From IMG/VR virus record IMGVR_UViG_3300032240_001872, positions 1-64,000 of that record: 64,000 nt of DNA; one strand, written 5' to 3'. This DNA comes from a virus. Of this stretch, positions 35,208 to 44,111 are shown in pieces. A program made the position numbers and the translations under genes. The first letter of the stretch is position 1. Each line of letters starts with the position of its first letter. The notes under the pieces were generated by a model. That model saw only the letters and a list, made by a program, of their open reading frames with translations, was not told the origin of the DNA and ran no database searches.

Positions 35208-35554
35208 CCTGGGGCTATCATTTATTACTCGATTGTGCAGGATGCAATCAAAGTATTGATAACGACATAGTAATTGAAAAATTTGTTGTTGAACTAATTC
35301 CTCGAATAGGTATGCAGGCAGTTGACGGCCCTAGGATTGAATATCTATTGCCCAAGACTCCTAACGCAGGATTCAGCATGATGCAAATGATCCAAACCAG
35401 TAATATTACAGCACACTTTGTTAGTGCAACTAGAGAGGGTTATATCGATCTATTCAGTTGTAAATCGTTTGATAAAGATATTGTTATTGAATTGGTTAAG
35501 AAATATTTTGATCCAAAAAGTATTAAAGAAACTTTCTTGCAAAGACAGGCTTAA
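35204..35554 (+). CDS. speD: S-adenosylmethionine decarboxylase-like protein (SpeD family)
   Basis: A 116-residue protein with the small bacterial SpeD layout: GYHLLLDCAGC at 4-14, then the cleavage region QTSNITAHF (Ser66, His71) and the catalytic Cys86 in IDLFSCK. In characterised SpeD the sequence at self-cleavage is ESHxxIHT. Here Glu and the first His are replaced by Thr and Asn, but the pyruvoyl-forming Ser, the His and the Cys remain. SpeD makes decarboxylated SAM for spermidine synthesis, and speD occurs in other marine phages. Altered flanking residues could mean a changed substrate. In this SAM-rich region it may also supply another SAM derivative. Confidence 0.75.
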   Translation: MTWGYHLLLDCAGCNQSIDNDIVIEKFVVELIPRIGMQAVDGPRIEYLLPKTPNAGFSMMQMIQTSNITAHFVSATREGYIDLFSCKSFDKDIVIELVKKYFDPKSIKETFLQRQA

Positions 35555-36633
35555 GGATCAATCCATATATCTTCTCTACTTCGATATCTATAACGCTCGT
35601 TAACGGTATCCCATAATGGCATACCTTTGTTAATTGCGGCATCACGAAGCATTACTTGATGTAAAAAATTACTAATAGGCTTGTTTGGCACAAAGTCACA
35701 CCAAGGGCCGCATCGTAGTTCTTCCATGTCAATAGTCTTAGGATCACTCCATTGTATCAGCCTGTGGGTGATACCGTTGATCTTAACCATGTAGTGATAC
35801 AAGTTATCATCTCCAGGGATCTTTTCCCAAGTCCATCCTCGACTATCAGCATAGTCTTTAATAGATTTTACATGGTCACTTAGATAGTAGCGCGGTTCAT
35901 CGGGACTACGACCAATATCGCTACCTGCACGTATACGATACTGATAAACTCCATTACCAATACGCTGTATTTCTTCTAGTACTTCAGGTATGTGATTAAC
36001 ATCTTCTAAAGTGTATCCAACATAGTAGATAGTCATACCAGCGTCTTTGCAATTTTGTATACCTTGCAGTTGCTTCTTATGTACAGTTTTACCTTGATAA
36101 GAATGATGATTAAGTCCAATCATTACAGATCGTGCGCCTGCTTGTTTAATTTCGTTTACCCAACTTGCATCAGACAATTTAACCCCATTAGTAAGTATGG
36201 TGATATCTTGATGTAGTCTACCTAATTGTTGTTGCTGTTCAGTTATTTTAGATATTAGATTAGGTAAGTCTTTTCTAAGTGTAGGTTCTGCTCCTGCAAG
36301 GATAACACTACCTACATCATCTGGCCAACTGGCTATTTGTGCTAATATAAGATCAATAGGCTTGTCTGTTGTAGCATTCTCTGGTTCGTGATAGCAATGC
36401 GGGCACTTAAGATTACATCTATCAGTTACTTCAATTAACACTCCGCTAGGGGTATCGTAGCCTCTAGCATCATATACCAAAGACTTATAAAATTCTGCAT
36501 CTCTTTCGATCATGTATTCAACTGTGCCGTGTTCTGAGCAAGTTTTACGCATCCATACAGAATCGTCTCTTTCAAACTTTTCAGCTGGGACGTGCCTATA
36601 GCAATGCTCGCATAATGATACTGTTATTTCCAT
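35551..36633 (-). CDS. Radical SAM enzyme with N-terminal Cys-rich knuckle (Tes-like)
   Basis: A 360-residue protein. Residues 8-36 form a small metal-binding knuckle, CEHCYRHVPAEKF then KTCSEHG. The radical SAM motif CNLKCPHC has Cys73, Cys77 and Cys80. AGAEPT replaces the usual GGEPT. The order Cys-knuckle, then CNLxCPHC, then AGxEPT recalls the archaeal tetraether-lipid-synthase and MJ0619-type radical SAM families, though this protein is shorter. CGPWCDF near the C-terminus may bind a further cluster. Its stop shares TTAA with the stop of the opposing speD-like gene. Substrate unknown; a lipid role is speculative. Confidence 0.85.
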   Translation of the reverse strand: MEITVSLCEHCYRHVPAEKFERDDSVWMRKTCSEHGTVEYMIERDAEFYKSLVYDARGYDTPSGVLIEVTDRCNLKCPHCYHEPENATTDKPIDLILAQIASWPDDVGSVILAGAEPTLRKDLPNLISKITEQQQQLGRLHQDITILTNGVKLSDASWVNEIKQAGARSVMIGLNHHSYQGKTVHKKQLQGIQNCKDAGMTIYYVGYTLEDVNHIPEVLEEIQRIGNGVYQYRIRAGSDIGRSPDEPRYYLSDHVKSIKDYADSRGWTWEKIPGDDNLYHYMVKINGITHRLIQWSDPKTIDMEELRCGPWCDFVPNKPISNFLHQVMLRDAAINKGMPLWDTVNERYRYRSREDIWIDP

Positions 36634-37166
36634 CTTGGACCTTTTAATAGTTGTTCTAAGAATACATCTTTATTTAAGCGCCAAAAAGTTTGTATATGAC
36701 CTCTGTAGAACTTGGTATCTGCAAGAGTCAGGCAACCAGTTAATTCTAATGCTGGACCCCAAACAGTATGTACTAATCGCTGTGTGCCTATTTCACTAGG
36801 ATGCGTAGTAATGTACATATCGTGGTCGCCTACCCATTCAACACATTGTGGTATGAAGAACTGTGCTGTTACATTTTGATGTGACGTAATGCCTTCTCTA
36901 GTACGTAAATGATGCAATGGCATCATGTCTGTAAATGCACAAGTTCTTGCACAGATTCTATATCCGCCATCGTCTAGTGAATGTGCGCCTACACTGCCTA
37001 CGGCTGTATTGTTGTAGTAAAGAATCCACACGCACCACTCACGTTCATTACGAAAGCAATCTACCATGGCTTTTTGGCTAGAGTTGTTAGTAAAACCCCG
37101 GCGGTCAGCTTCTGCATAGAAGTCTGTCAAATCTAAATCTTCAGACCACGGTATTAGTTTATACAT
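36624..37166 (-). CDS. GNAT-like acetyltransferase, tentative
   Basis: A 180-residue protein. WCVWILYYNNTAVGSVGAHSL resembles the beta4/turn region of GNAT N-acetyltransferases, and IPQCVEWVGDHDMYITTHPS would fit the later strand-helix. The classical Q/RxxGxG/A acetyl-CoA loop is not evident, so the call is tentative. It overlaps the radical SAM gene downstream by ten bases and the kinase-like gene upstream by 13, indicating one translational unit. Confidence 0.5.
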   Translation of the reverse strand: MYKLIPWSEDLDLTDFYAEADRRGFTNNSSQKAMVDCFRNEREWCVWILYYNNTAVGSVGAHSLDDGGYRICARTCAFTDMMPLHHLRTREGITSHQNVTAQFFIPQCVEWVGDHDMYITTHPSEIGTQRLVHTVWGPALELTGCLTLADTKFYRGHIQTFWRLNKDVFLEQLLKGPRWK

Positions 37167-37831
37167 TTTTCAATAAAGTCCGCAGGATAATGTGTTCTAA
37201 AACTTTCCCAACACAAGCGATCAAAAGTAGTCCACGGAGCAGGTGCATTCCAGTCTATGTTTAGACCTATTAGGTACTTCTTCATCTCTTCCTGTCGTCC
37301 AGTATGAATATGGCTTTGCACACTACTAACAGTTATGTTAGGTTCATCCCTGTGATATGTAAAAAAATAATTAATGCTCTTTAATTTACCGTCAACTATA
37401 AAATAGCTACTAGGATGCATACTATATTTGTGTAGTCCCAAATGTTTATGGGCTTGAATGATTTCAAACATCTGGTCTTGCCAGCCGGGTAATACTTTAT
37501 CAAAGGTACAGTTGTTATCTAAACTTCTTTGCCAAAGATCATGTCCGTCAACCTTGAGGTAAATCTTTTTAGACTTATAATCTATATCTAATATTTGCGG
37601 AACAAGATTAGGATATGCGCCACGCATCAGTGATAGATACTTTACCTCCCTTTCCCACTTTTCCTCCATCACATCGGAATCTACTACTTGGTTTTGACCC
37701 TTGTGATATTCAGTGTCGTTATTGTACCATTGAACAAAAACTTCTTGGTCAGTAGACATCAAACTGGTGTAAATTAGGTTATTCCGCCATTGATTTCCAG
37801 CGAACCTATTATAGTAGTATTCATATTGCAT
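37154..37831 (-). CDS. Kinase-fold-like protein, possibly degenerate
   Basis: A 225-residue protein with YLKVDGHDLWQ and HKHLGLHKYSMHPSSYFIVDGKLKSINYFF. The second segment has the spacing of a kinase catalytic loop (HxxG-x-D-x-x-x-N), but Ser/Lys replace the usual catalytic Asp/Asn. A near-matching segment occurs in the protein at 38671. It could be a pseudokinase or an aminoglycoside-phosphotransferase-like relative. It heads a leftward operon ending in the Tes-like radical SAM gene. Only the motif similarity supports this reading. Confidence 0.45.
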   Translation of the reverse strand: MQYEYYYNRFAGNQWRNNLIYTSLMSTDQEVFVQWYNNDTEYHKGQNQVVDSDVMEEKWEREVKYLSLMRGAYPNLVPQILDIDYKSKKIYLKVDGHDLWQRSLDNNCTFDKVLPGWQDQMFEIIQAHKHLGLHKYSMHPSSYFIVDGKLKSINYFFTYHRDEPNITVSSVQSHIHTGRQEEMKKYLIGLNIDWNAPAPWTTFDRLCWESFRTHYPADFIEKCIN

Positions 37832-37865
37832 AAAAGATAATTATCATTATACAGAACGGTACACC

Positions 37866-38669
37866 ATGATAAAAGGAATTAACAATCAGCCCTACGTCGA
37901 CATGACTCCATATATCAATATGGACGAGTTCGATCAACTACAGCCGGAAATTATCCGAGGGTTTGCAGAAGCTAGAGAGTTTGCTAAGGAAGGCACTTGG
38001 ATGAAACCAGGTTTCAGTTTTAACAATATGAGCTACAAACTACACTGGAAACCTATATACCAAGCCATGGAAGAATTTATGGAATTACCAAAAGATGATC
38101 CTGTCTATCTAGGTGGTATAGATCTTTTTAGAGATTTCAAAGACTACAAACAACGCAACAAGTTCACACGATACTTGAAAATGGCCATGGGTGCTTATGA
38201 TCCTTATATATACTATTTCTTATGGGGAGAAGGATCGTGGGATGATAGAACTGCCGCACGTAAACTAACTGAAGAGGCACAATACTTCCCTAATGTAGTC
38301 AAATGGGTAGAAGATCTAATTACCTTAGGTATATTTGAACATATAGGCCGTGTTATATTCTTCCACTGTGAAGCAGATGGCATACCATTTGAACATAGAG
38401 ATTTAGATGCCAAGAACGGAGTTGATGTTGTTAAACCTCACCGTAATGAATTTATACACATACGACCTAACACAAAGAAAGCATTTTATCTTTGGGATCC
38501 AGAGTCCAAGAACAAAACATATCTTAATACTCGTGCCGCATGGTGGAATGACGTTGACTGGCATGGCGGCGAACGCATTATGGAACAAAGTTATAGTTTA
38601 CGTATCGATGGTAAGTTTACAGAAGCATTTCGTAAAAAGTTAGGTATTAGTCATTTGGAGAATTATTAA
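37866..38669 (+). CDS. 2OG-Fe(II) oxygenase-like protein
   Basis: A 267-residue protein in which a cupin-type metal site can be traced: His177 and Asp179 in FEHRDLD, His233 in DWHGGER and Arg246 in SLRIDG. FIHIRPNTKKAFYLWD is the strand between. This spacing fits small phage 2OG-Fe(II) oxygenases. It is divergent from the kinase-like gene and is followed after one base by its paralogue at 38671, so kinase-like, oxygenase and radical SAM genes cluster here. Confidence 0.65.
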   Translation: MIKGINNQPYVDMTPYINMDEFDQLQPEIIRGFAEAREFAKEGTWMKPGFSFNNMSYKLHWKPIYQAMEEFMELPKDDPVYLGGIDLFRDFKDYKQRNKFTRYLKMAMGAYDPYIYYFLWGEGSWDDRTAARKLTEEAQYFPNVVKWVEDLITLGIFEHIGRVIFFHCEADGIPFEHRDLDAKNGVDVVKPHRNEFIHIRPNTKKAFYLWDPESKNKTYLNTRAAWWNDVDWHGGERIMEQSYSLRIDGKFTEAFRKKLGISHLENY

Positions 38670-38670
38670 T

Positions 38671-39297
38671 ATGATGAGTGAGAATTGGATTCCTGTTGAG
38701 CGTGGAGTTTACAGTCTTTATAAGAGCATAGACAATAAGTTCCTTTGTCAGGCATACGAAAATACGGAAAAGTACGGAATGATGCTTATGAGAAGTTGTT
38801 TTATTCGCGACTTAAATCTAATCGACGTGTGTTCTCCAATCGCTCAGTATCCTTGGTGCGCAGAGTTTGCAGATGAGACTAGGGACGGATATAAAATATT
38901 CTTGCACTTTGACGGAATTCTATGTCAGGAGATACTAGATCGTGGAGAAAAATTAGAGGACTATTGTCCAGATTGGAAACAGCAACTAGAACAGATGTGT
39001 GCAGACTTACACAAAGAAGGTATCTGTAAGTTGTCAATGTATACAAAATGTTTCTTTATTGATAGTAACAAACAACTCAAGGCATTTGGACATTTTTCAA
39101 CTTCTAGGTATCTAGAACAACCAATGCATATGGAAATGTATATGCCTCTGTTTAACGATGAACGTAGTGCAATGGTAAAACAACTAATGGTAGGAAGCAC
39201 ATTAGATATGAGATTGCTAAGAGAAAAAGCCTTTAATGAGTATATTAAATGGCCCGACGATGTACTTCCAGAAATTTATAAGAAAGTATTTCTATGA
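38671..39297 (+). CDS. Kinase-fold-like protein, paralogue of 37154
   Basis: A 208-residue protein (ATGATG start; the second ATG is equally likely). WKQQLEQMCADLHKEGICKLSMYTKCFFID then LKAFGHFS matches the catalytic-loop-like region of the protein at 37154, and again lacks the canonical Asp. The two flank the oxygenase gene symmetrically. A TTTGGAG precedes the start. Function unknown; a pseudokinase or recognition subunit is a guess. Confidence 0.45.
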   Translation: MMSENWIPVERGVYSLYKSIDNKFLCQAYENTEKYGMMLMRSCFIRDLNLIDVCSPIAQYPWCAEFADETRDGYKIFLHFDGILCQEILDRGEKLEDYCPDWKQQLEQMCADLHKEGICKLSMYTKCFFIDSNKQLKAFGHFSTSRYLEQPMHMEMYMPLFNDERSAMVKQLMVGSTLDMRLLREKAFNEYIKWPDDVLPEIYKKVFL

Positions 39298-40356
39298 TTT
39301 TTGTACATTCTTATACATAGAGAACTGTACGTCTTGTTTTCCACACACTCCAGAACACACCAATAATCTTCCAGTATCGAACTTCTTCTGCCACGACTCT
39401 ACAAGAGCCTGATAGAAAGATCCATTTAGTATATCATTCCAATCGGTGTTGTTTAGATTAATTTTATCGGCGCCGTGAGTAGTCCATAGATCATGGTATC
39501 CGTCAACGTCATCTACTTTTAATGTAAATTTTGCACCAGCAAGATAGCAACACGGAAGCAAGTGACCTTCTGCATCTATATACGCTTCAAAGGTTTCTTG
39601 TGCTTGACATTTAATACACGTCTTCTCTGCAGACGCTAACCATTCTATTTGCGTAGTTGGAACTGGTTTATCTCTTCGAAGTAACGGAGATATCTTATCT
39701 TCAGTTTTTGGAGGGCGCAGTGGTAGACCGTTACCACCTAGTGTTTCTGGTCTACCAAACATTTCTTCAACTAAGAATCTATTATTGTAAATTGTATAAA
39801 AATTTTTAAATCCTAGTTCAATTGACAGTTGTTTTGCTTGTTCAATTTGAGATTCGTTATGTTCAAATACTATAAACTGCCACCAGGCTCGGCCGCCCGT
39901 ATTAATAAACGATTCGACATTGTTTATAAGTTTATTCCAACGAACATTGACTCGGTATATGTAATTTGTATCTTCTAACCCGTCTATTCCAAATATTATA
40001 ACATCATTGGGAAGTAGAGTTTTTCCTAATTCAGCCCACCATTCGGGATTTTTCATCCCACCATTTGTTGCAATGACCAATTCTATATGTGGGTAATTCG
40101 TTTTGATATATTTGCATACTTCTATAAAATTAGGAGCGGTACAGGGATCACCGACTGTTCCGCAAAAATTAATCTTTTGTAAATTTTCGTAGACTTTTTT
40201 AGGAATATTATTCTGATAAAACTCTATAGGCAAATATGTTTGATTAATCCGGCTATAATCACCATTCCACCACTCTCGCAAACATTGCGGACACGCGGCA
40301 TTACACATACTACTATGTTCTATTTGAATTACTTTAACAGAATTATAAAAAGACAT
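39292..40356 (-). CDS. Radical SAM/SPASM-like enzyme
   Basis: A 354-residue protein. The cluster motif CNAACPQC has Cys18, Cys22 and Cys25. INFCGTVGDPC takes the place of GGEP, a variant shared with the protein at 60721 (MCGNLGDP). The C-terminal half has CIKCQAQ, LLPCCYLAG and CSGVCGKQD, the cysteine spacing of a SPASM-type auxiliary cluster domain. SPASM proteins often modify peptides. Its ATG shares a base with the stop of the upstream dioxygenase gene (TAATG). Confidence 0.9.
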   Translation of the reverse strand: MSFYNSVKVIQIEHSSMCNAACPQCLREWWNGDYSRINQTYLPIEFYQNNIPKKVYENLQKINFCGTVGDPCTAPNFIEVCKYIKTNYPHIELVIATNGGMKNPEWWAELGKTLLPNDVIIFGIDGLEDTNYIYRVNVRWNKLINNVESFINTGGRAWWQFIVFEHNESQIEQAKQLSIELGFKNFYTIYNNRFLVEEMFGRPETLGGNGLPLRPPKTEDKISPLLRRDKPVPTTQIEWLASAEKTCIKCQAQETFEAYIDAEGHLLPCCYLAGAKFTLKVDDVDGYHDLWTTHGADKINLNNTDWNDILNGSFYQALVESWQKKFDTGRLLVCSGVCGKQDVQFSMYKNVQKS

Positions 40357-41414
40357 TAGGGAAGTTTAAAATCTTTTATGCCAAGCAAATTAACGATTTC
40401 TGTAATTTCGTTTTTATATTGTTCTGCATAGTGTGGTTGTATATAAGGTTGCCACGCCGACTCTTGTAGATATGTATAGTCGTATTGGATTCTATATGCA
40501 AGCCTATTAGGGTTTGAACCTCCCAATCTTCGATGCATCACAATACTATTATCAAACAACAATAAGTCTTGTTGATTTTCAGTATACCAATGATCGTATG
40601 TATATTGTTCTTGGCATAATTCTTCCCATAGCCATTTAATAAATTTATTACTCTCTACATCAGTCATGCCTTTTATCCTGCCAACTTTTTCTAATGACAG
40701 GTGTATTCCCATATGGCCCGCAGGACTTCTAATTACTAACGGAACCTCAGTATCTTCAGTGCCGCATCCGCTATTATGGTAATACAGTATAGAAAGATCC
40801 CTAGTACCGCCAGGATTTAATGTTTCCATATCAAAGGTATGTAACAGTACCATTTCGTTTAATTCGCTACGAAAACTTTCAGTTTGTTTTTCATACCAAT
40901 CAGTTGTGGTGAGCCACCCAGTGGCTGAATCAACCATGTTTTCACCAGACAATAATGCAACAGCAGGAGAAAAATGCAGGCGGCCACCTTCATTGCTGTG
41001 CCATCCTAATTGGCCCGAGCCAAATAATCCAAGAGATGCTCCGTCTTCGGCAAATCGACCAGTTACCCTTACAACTTGCCCGTCATGTATTGTCCGGAGA
41101 GCTTTCCGTAAGTACGTTTTATGTGCTTCACTTAATAGATCGCTATCTTTCCTTAATTGTTCAGAAACCCATTCCATTCCTTGAGGGTATGCTTTTGTTA
41201 ATTCAGCAGAGACTGAAAATCTAGGCTCCCCCCACTTGGCCATCCATTTTTGATATTTGTCTAAGGGCATATTAGTATTGCGTATGACAGTAACAAGATT
41301 ATCTAAATGTAATTTGCCAATTTCCATCCATTCATCTTGTGTGAGGTTTTCAAAGTCTACGTCGTCAATATAAATTCCAAATCTACCGCATCCCGGCATT
41401 TTACTTACTTTCAT
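40356..41414 (-). CDS. TauD-like 2OG-Fe(II) dioxygenase
   Basis: A 352-residue enzyme of the TauD/clavaminate synthase-like superfamily. The metal site is GWHSNEGGRLHF, with His139 and Asn141 where TauD has Asp; Glu142 next to it could serve instead. The distal His294 (FDNSIVMHRR) and Arg304/Arg308 (NRLAYRIQYD) are present. A strong GGAGGAAATA precedes the ATG at 41414, which overlaps the methyltransferase end by 14 bases. The metal-ligand change is worth noting. Members hydroxylate small molecules such as amino acids or taurine. Confidence 0.85.
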   Translation of the reverse strand: MKVSKMPGCGRFGIYIDDVDFENLTQDEWMEIGKLHLDNLVTVIRNTNMPLDKYQKWMAKWGEPRFSVSAELTKAYPQGMEWVSEQLRKDSDLLSEAHKTYLRKALRTIHDGQVVRVTGRFAEDGASLGLFGSGQLGWHSNEGGRLHFSPAVALLSGENMVDSATGWLTTTDWYEKQTESFRSELNEMVLLHTFDMETLNPGGTRDLSILYYHNSGCGTEDTEVPLVIRSPAGHMGIHLSLEKVGRIKGMTDVESNKFIKWLWEELCQEQYTYDHWYTENQQDLLLFDNSIVMHRRLGGSNPNRLAYRIQYDYTYLQESAWQPYIQPHYAEQYKNEITEIVNLLGIKDFKLP

Positions 41415-42042
41415 TATTTCCTCCGTATATTAATGCAACTTGAAAATAGTCAGGGTTACCATCAAATTGCATATTATAGTTATTATCCTTAATTTGTTCT
41501 TTCAATTCTTCTATAGAAAATGCCGCAAGCAGAGAATTGTAAAAATCTCGTTTAAATATTTCCGGATCTTGTCCGTTTATCATTTCTACGATAGCATCTG
41601 CAACTTCTATACTTTGTGGCCTAATAATATCCATAACTAGAATTTTATCTGATATTGATTTTATTGCATCCCATAAGACCGCTGGATCATGTAAATGGTG
41701 TAGAGTGTTGATTGATATTGCACAATCAGCAGTATCTTCTATATCAGCAAACTGTTTGCATATAACTGTGATGTTATATCCCTGTATATTCTTTTCTGCT
41801 TGCTTGATCATGTTAGGACTACCGTCATAGCCTACTATAACTAATTTTGGATATTTTTTAGCCAATGCAACTAGATAATCAGCAGTTCCGCACCCAAGGT
41901 CGACAATTTTTCCTTCAGTTATATTGATATTTTTTTCGTAATAATTTAAGAATCCCTCAATTCCAAATTCTTTATTTCCTGCGTTGTATGCCGCAACTTG
42001 ATCAACGTCATCCATTAACTCGGGTTCTATAATACGTTGCAT
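41401..42042 (-). CDS. Class I SAM-dependent methyltransferase
   Basis: A 213-residue protein with standard motifs. VDLGCGTADYLVALAKKYP is motif I, VGYDGSPNMIKQAE carries the acidic loop of motif II, and CAISINTLHHLHDP is the motif IV region. ILVMDIIRP follows. The likely reaction is SAM-dependent methylation of a small molecule. It lies in a leftward operon of SDR, radical SAM, 2OG oxygenase, this gene, TauD-like oxygenase and SPASM radical SAM, which looks like a multi-step tailoring pathway. Confidence 0.9.
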   Translation of the reverse strand: MQRIIEPELMDDVDQVAAYNAGNKEFGIEGFLNYYEKNINITEGKIVDLGCGTADYLVALAKKYPKLVIVGYDGSPNMIKQAEKNIQGYNITVICKQFADIEDTADCAISINTLHHLHDPAVLWDAIKSISDKILVMDIIRPQSIEVADAIVEMINGQDPEIFKRDFYNSLLAAFSIEELKEQIKDNNYNMQFDGNPDYFQVALIYGGNNESK

Positions 42043-42635
42043 ATATTAGCACCTATCATAATTCGATCCTGGATTGCATTGTTAGGCAATGTTTTGTGAT
42101 TTAGGTATCCCGGAAACAATATTAAGTCACCTGTTTTAACAGGAACATGGTATTCCCAAAATTCTGGATGATTCCTAACCAAGTCCATATCATATGGTTG
42201 ATGTTTCATCAGGGCCATCATAGGATGTTCAAATACTAAATTACCACCATTATCCGGCTGTTGTAGATAAAAACTTGCAATCATTTGTACAGGACTGTGA
42301 GCATGCACATCTATGAATGATCCAGTTTTATATACATTCGTCCACATTTCAAAAACACTAGGCTGTTGTAATGGAGAATATCCTAAATCTTTCCAATATA
42401 TGTGAGAATGTTCTTCGATAAATTTTACTAGGGATTTAAATTTAGTTTGAGTATGCAGGTCTCTAGATGTGTTATATGAACACAAACCGTCTCCCCTCAT
42501 AAATTCTTGATTGTTCTCTTTGGCAGAACTATAAGATTTTTCAAGTAGTACATTTACTGTGTCTAACATTGACTGGCAATCAAAACCGCTAGATACATGA
42601 TATATTTTAGTTGGAAATATGTTGATCGTACTCAT
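42027..42635 (-). CDS. 2OG-Fe(II) oxygenase (cyanophage-like family)
   Basis: A 202-residue protein starting FPTKIYH, as is typical for the putative 2OG-Fe(II) oxygenases of marine phages. Metal-site residues are His111 and His113 (IDVHAHSP), His180 (YLNHKT) and Arg191 (QDRIMIGANI). SFYLQQPDNGGNLVFEHP forms the central strands. It overlaps the upstream radical SAM gene by four bases. The protein at 12491 is a distant relative. Confidence 0.88.
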   Translation of the reverse strand: MSTINIFPTKIYHVSSGFDCQSMLDTVNVLLEKSYSSAKENNQEFMRGDGLCSYNTSRDLHTQTKFKSLVKFIEEHSHIYWKDLGYSPLQQPSVFEMWTNVYKTGSFIDVHAHSPVQMIASFYLQQPDNGGNLVFEHPMMALMKHQPYDMDLVRNHPEFWEYHVPVKTGDLILFPGYLNHKTLPNNAIQDRIMIGANICNVL

Positions 42636-44110
42636 TTTTCTAATTTTTTCTTTTTATATTCTTTTTCAGGCTCTCTAGTGCTCATCGGTTGCTGTGTGAA
42701 ATCGATCTTCATTATCTCTTCCATGCTTAGACCGTAAAACGCATGATCACTAAACGCATACATTGAAATACCCATTTGTATTTTTTTATCAATAACTTTT
42801 CGATAGAAGTCATTACTTATTCTACAAGCGTCAGCGAAACTCATATTATCGTTAGCCCAATTCATATTTGATATACCGTGTTTGATACGAGTAATTGATC
42901 CCATTGCTTCCCATTCGGGTGGAGGAGGTGGCGGTTCTTCTGTGCCTTCTCTGTATCCGTATTTTTCAAAGTCTTTAGATATAAGGCTCAACACATCTTG
43001 CTTTGGGTCTAACGGAATTTCTAATGGCCAGACGTGTATTGATTCACCTTGCCAGTTGTCTTCAATCCATTGTAATGTCTTTGTTTGACTATCGATCGTT
43101 TCGTGTGGTAATCCAACAACAATGCCCATTGAGGATCTATAGTGTCCCCTAGCTTTAAAATATTCTCTGGCTTCTATTAGGCCTGCTTGTAACTTCTCAG
43201 GGTTCATGCCTTTACCAATGGCTTTGGCAGTAGCGGCATTCATTGTTTCTACACCATAGAAGTGTCCAAAGAACCCCAGTCTAGCCATTGGATCCCAGTC
43301 TTGCTTCCTTGCTACCATTAGGTCAGCACGGATGAATCCAGAGAAGTATGTATCAAATGATAACTGGTCAGCAATATCTGCAAACTTCTGTATCTTTTCT
43401 GTACGATCATTAAATGTTTCGTCAGCAACATAATAATTACTTACTCCCCATCGATCATAATTATCCCGCATTTCTATTCCAAAGTCCTCAGCATCTCGAC
43501 TATAGTCTCCTTTAACTCCAAGTACTGGAAAATTACAATAGTCACATTGAAATTTACAACCTCTAGAAAATTCCACAGTTAACCATTCCCAGGGCTGTAT
43601 GTAATCGCGGTCTTCATATATTACCTTAAGACTCTTCATAGGAAAACTAGGATATGATGTGTTGGCACTAATAACACGCTTTGCTCCAAAAAACAAAGGA
43701 TCAAAAGCTATTTTAACTCCCGGGGTCCCTATCATATACTTTACTAATTCTAAGATAGCCATTTCACCGTACCCGTGAATGTAGTAATCAACACCCTTTG
43801 CTTCAATACGTGGCCGACTTTGCCCGCCAATTACTATCTTAACATGGGGAAACGTTAATGTGATCCAATCTATAAATTGATCCATTTCCGGAGTCCAGTA
43901 TGCAAAGAAACTGCTGAAGCCTATAAAAATTGAGTTAGAGGTTATTCTTCGATGGCAAATTTCTTTTAGTTCTTCAAATTTCCAACTTGCGGCATATTCA
44001 ATTACTTCGGCATCCCATCCTTGCTCACGCAAAAAGGATGCAATACGATAAGGGCCAGACGGACGTCTTACTCCTAACCAATGAACGTTAAAAAACAAGG
44101 CATGGTGCAT
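42632..44110 (-). CDS. Radical SAM enzyme with N-terminal B12-binding-like domain
   Basis: A 492-residue relative of the tandem pair at 31190/32808. GPYRIASFLREQGWDAEVIEY and KIVIGGQSRPRIE define the N-terminal Rossmann-like domain. The cluster motif CKFQCDYC has Cys185, Cys189 and Cys192, and ADETFNDRTEKIQ and YGVETMNAATAKAIGKGM follow. A Pro-rich loop (EEPPPPPPEWE) sits near residue 395. The C-terminus is strongly basic (KEYKKKKLEK). It starts one base after the SDR stop. Substrate unknown. Confidence 0.9.
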   Translation of the reverse strand: MHHALFFNVHWLGVRRPSGPYRIASFLREQGWDAEVIEYAASWKFEELKEICHRRITSNSIFIGFSSFFAYWTPEMDQFIDWITLTFPHVKIVIGGQSRPRIEAKGVDYYIHGYGEMAILELVKYMIGTPGVKIAFDPLFFGAKRVISANTSYPSFPMKSLKVIYEDRDYIQPWEWLTVEFSRGCKFQCDYCNFPVLGVKGDYSRDAEDFGIEMRDNYDRWGVSNYYVADETFNDRTEKIQKFADIADQLSFDTYFSGFIRADLMVARKQDWDPMARLGFFGHFYGVETMNAATAKAIGKGMNPEKLQAGLIEAREYFKARGHYRSSMGIVVGLPHETIDSQTKTLQWIEDNWQGESIHVWPLEIPLDPKQDVLSLISKDFEKYGYREGTEEPPPPPPEWEAMGSITRIKHGISNMNWANDNMSFADACRISNDFYRKVIDKKIQMGISMYAFSDHAFYGLSMEEIMKIDFTQQPMSTREPEKEYKKKKLEK

Positions 44111-44111
44111 A

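Noticed and set aside
37831-37866. Late box between the divergent kinase-like and oxygenase genes
   Set aside because: No TAAATA core is present. There is a GATAATTATC palindrome and a minus-strand TATAAT, but no acceptable -35, so I did not call a promoter.
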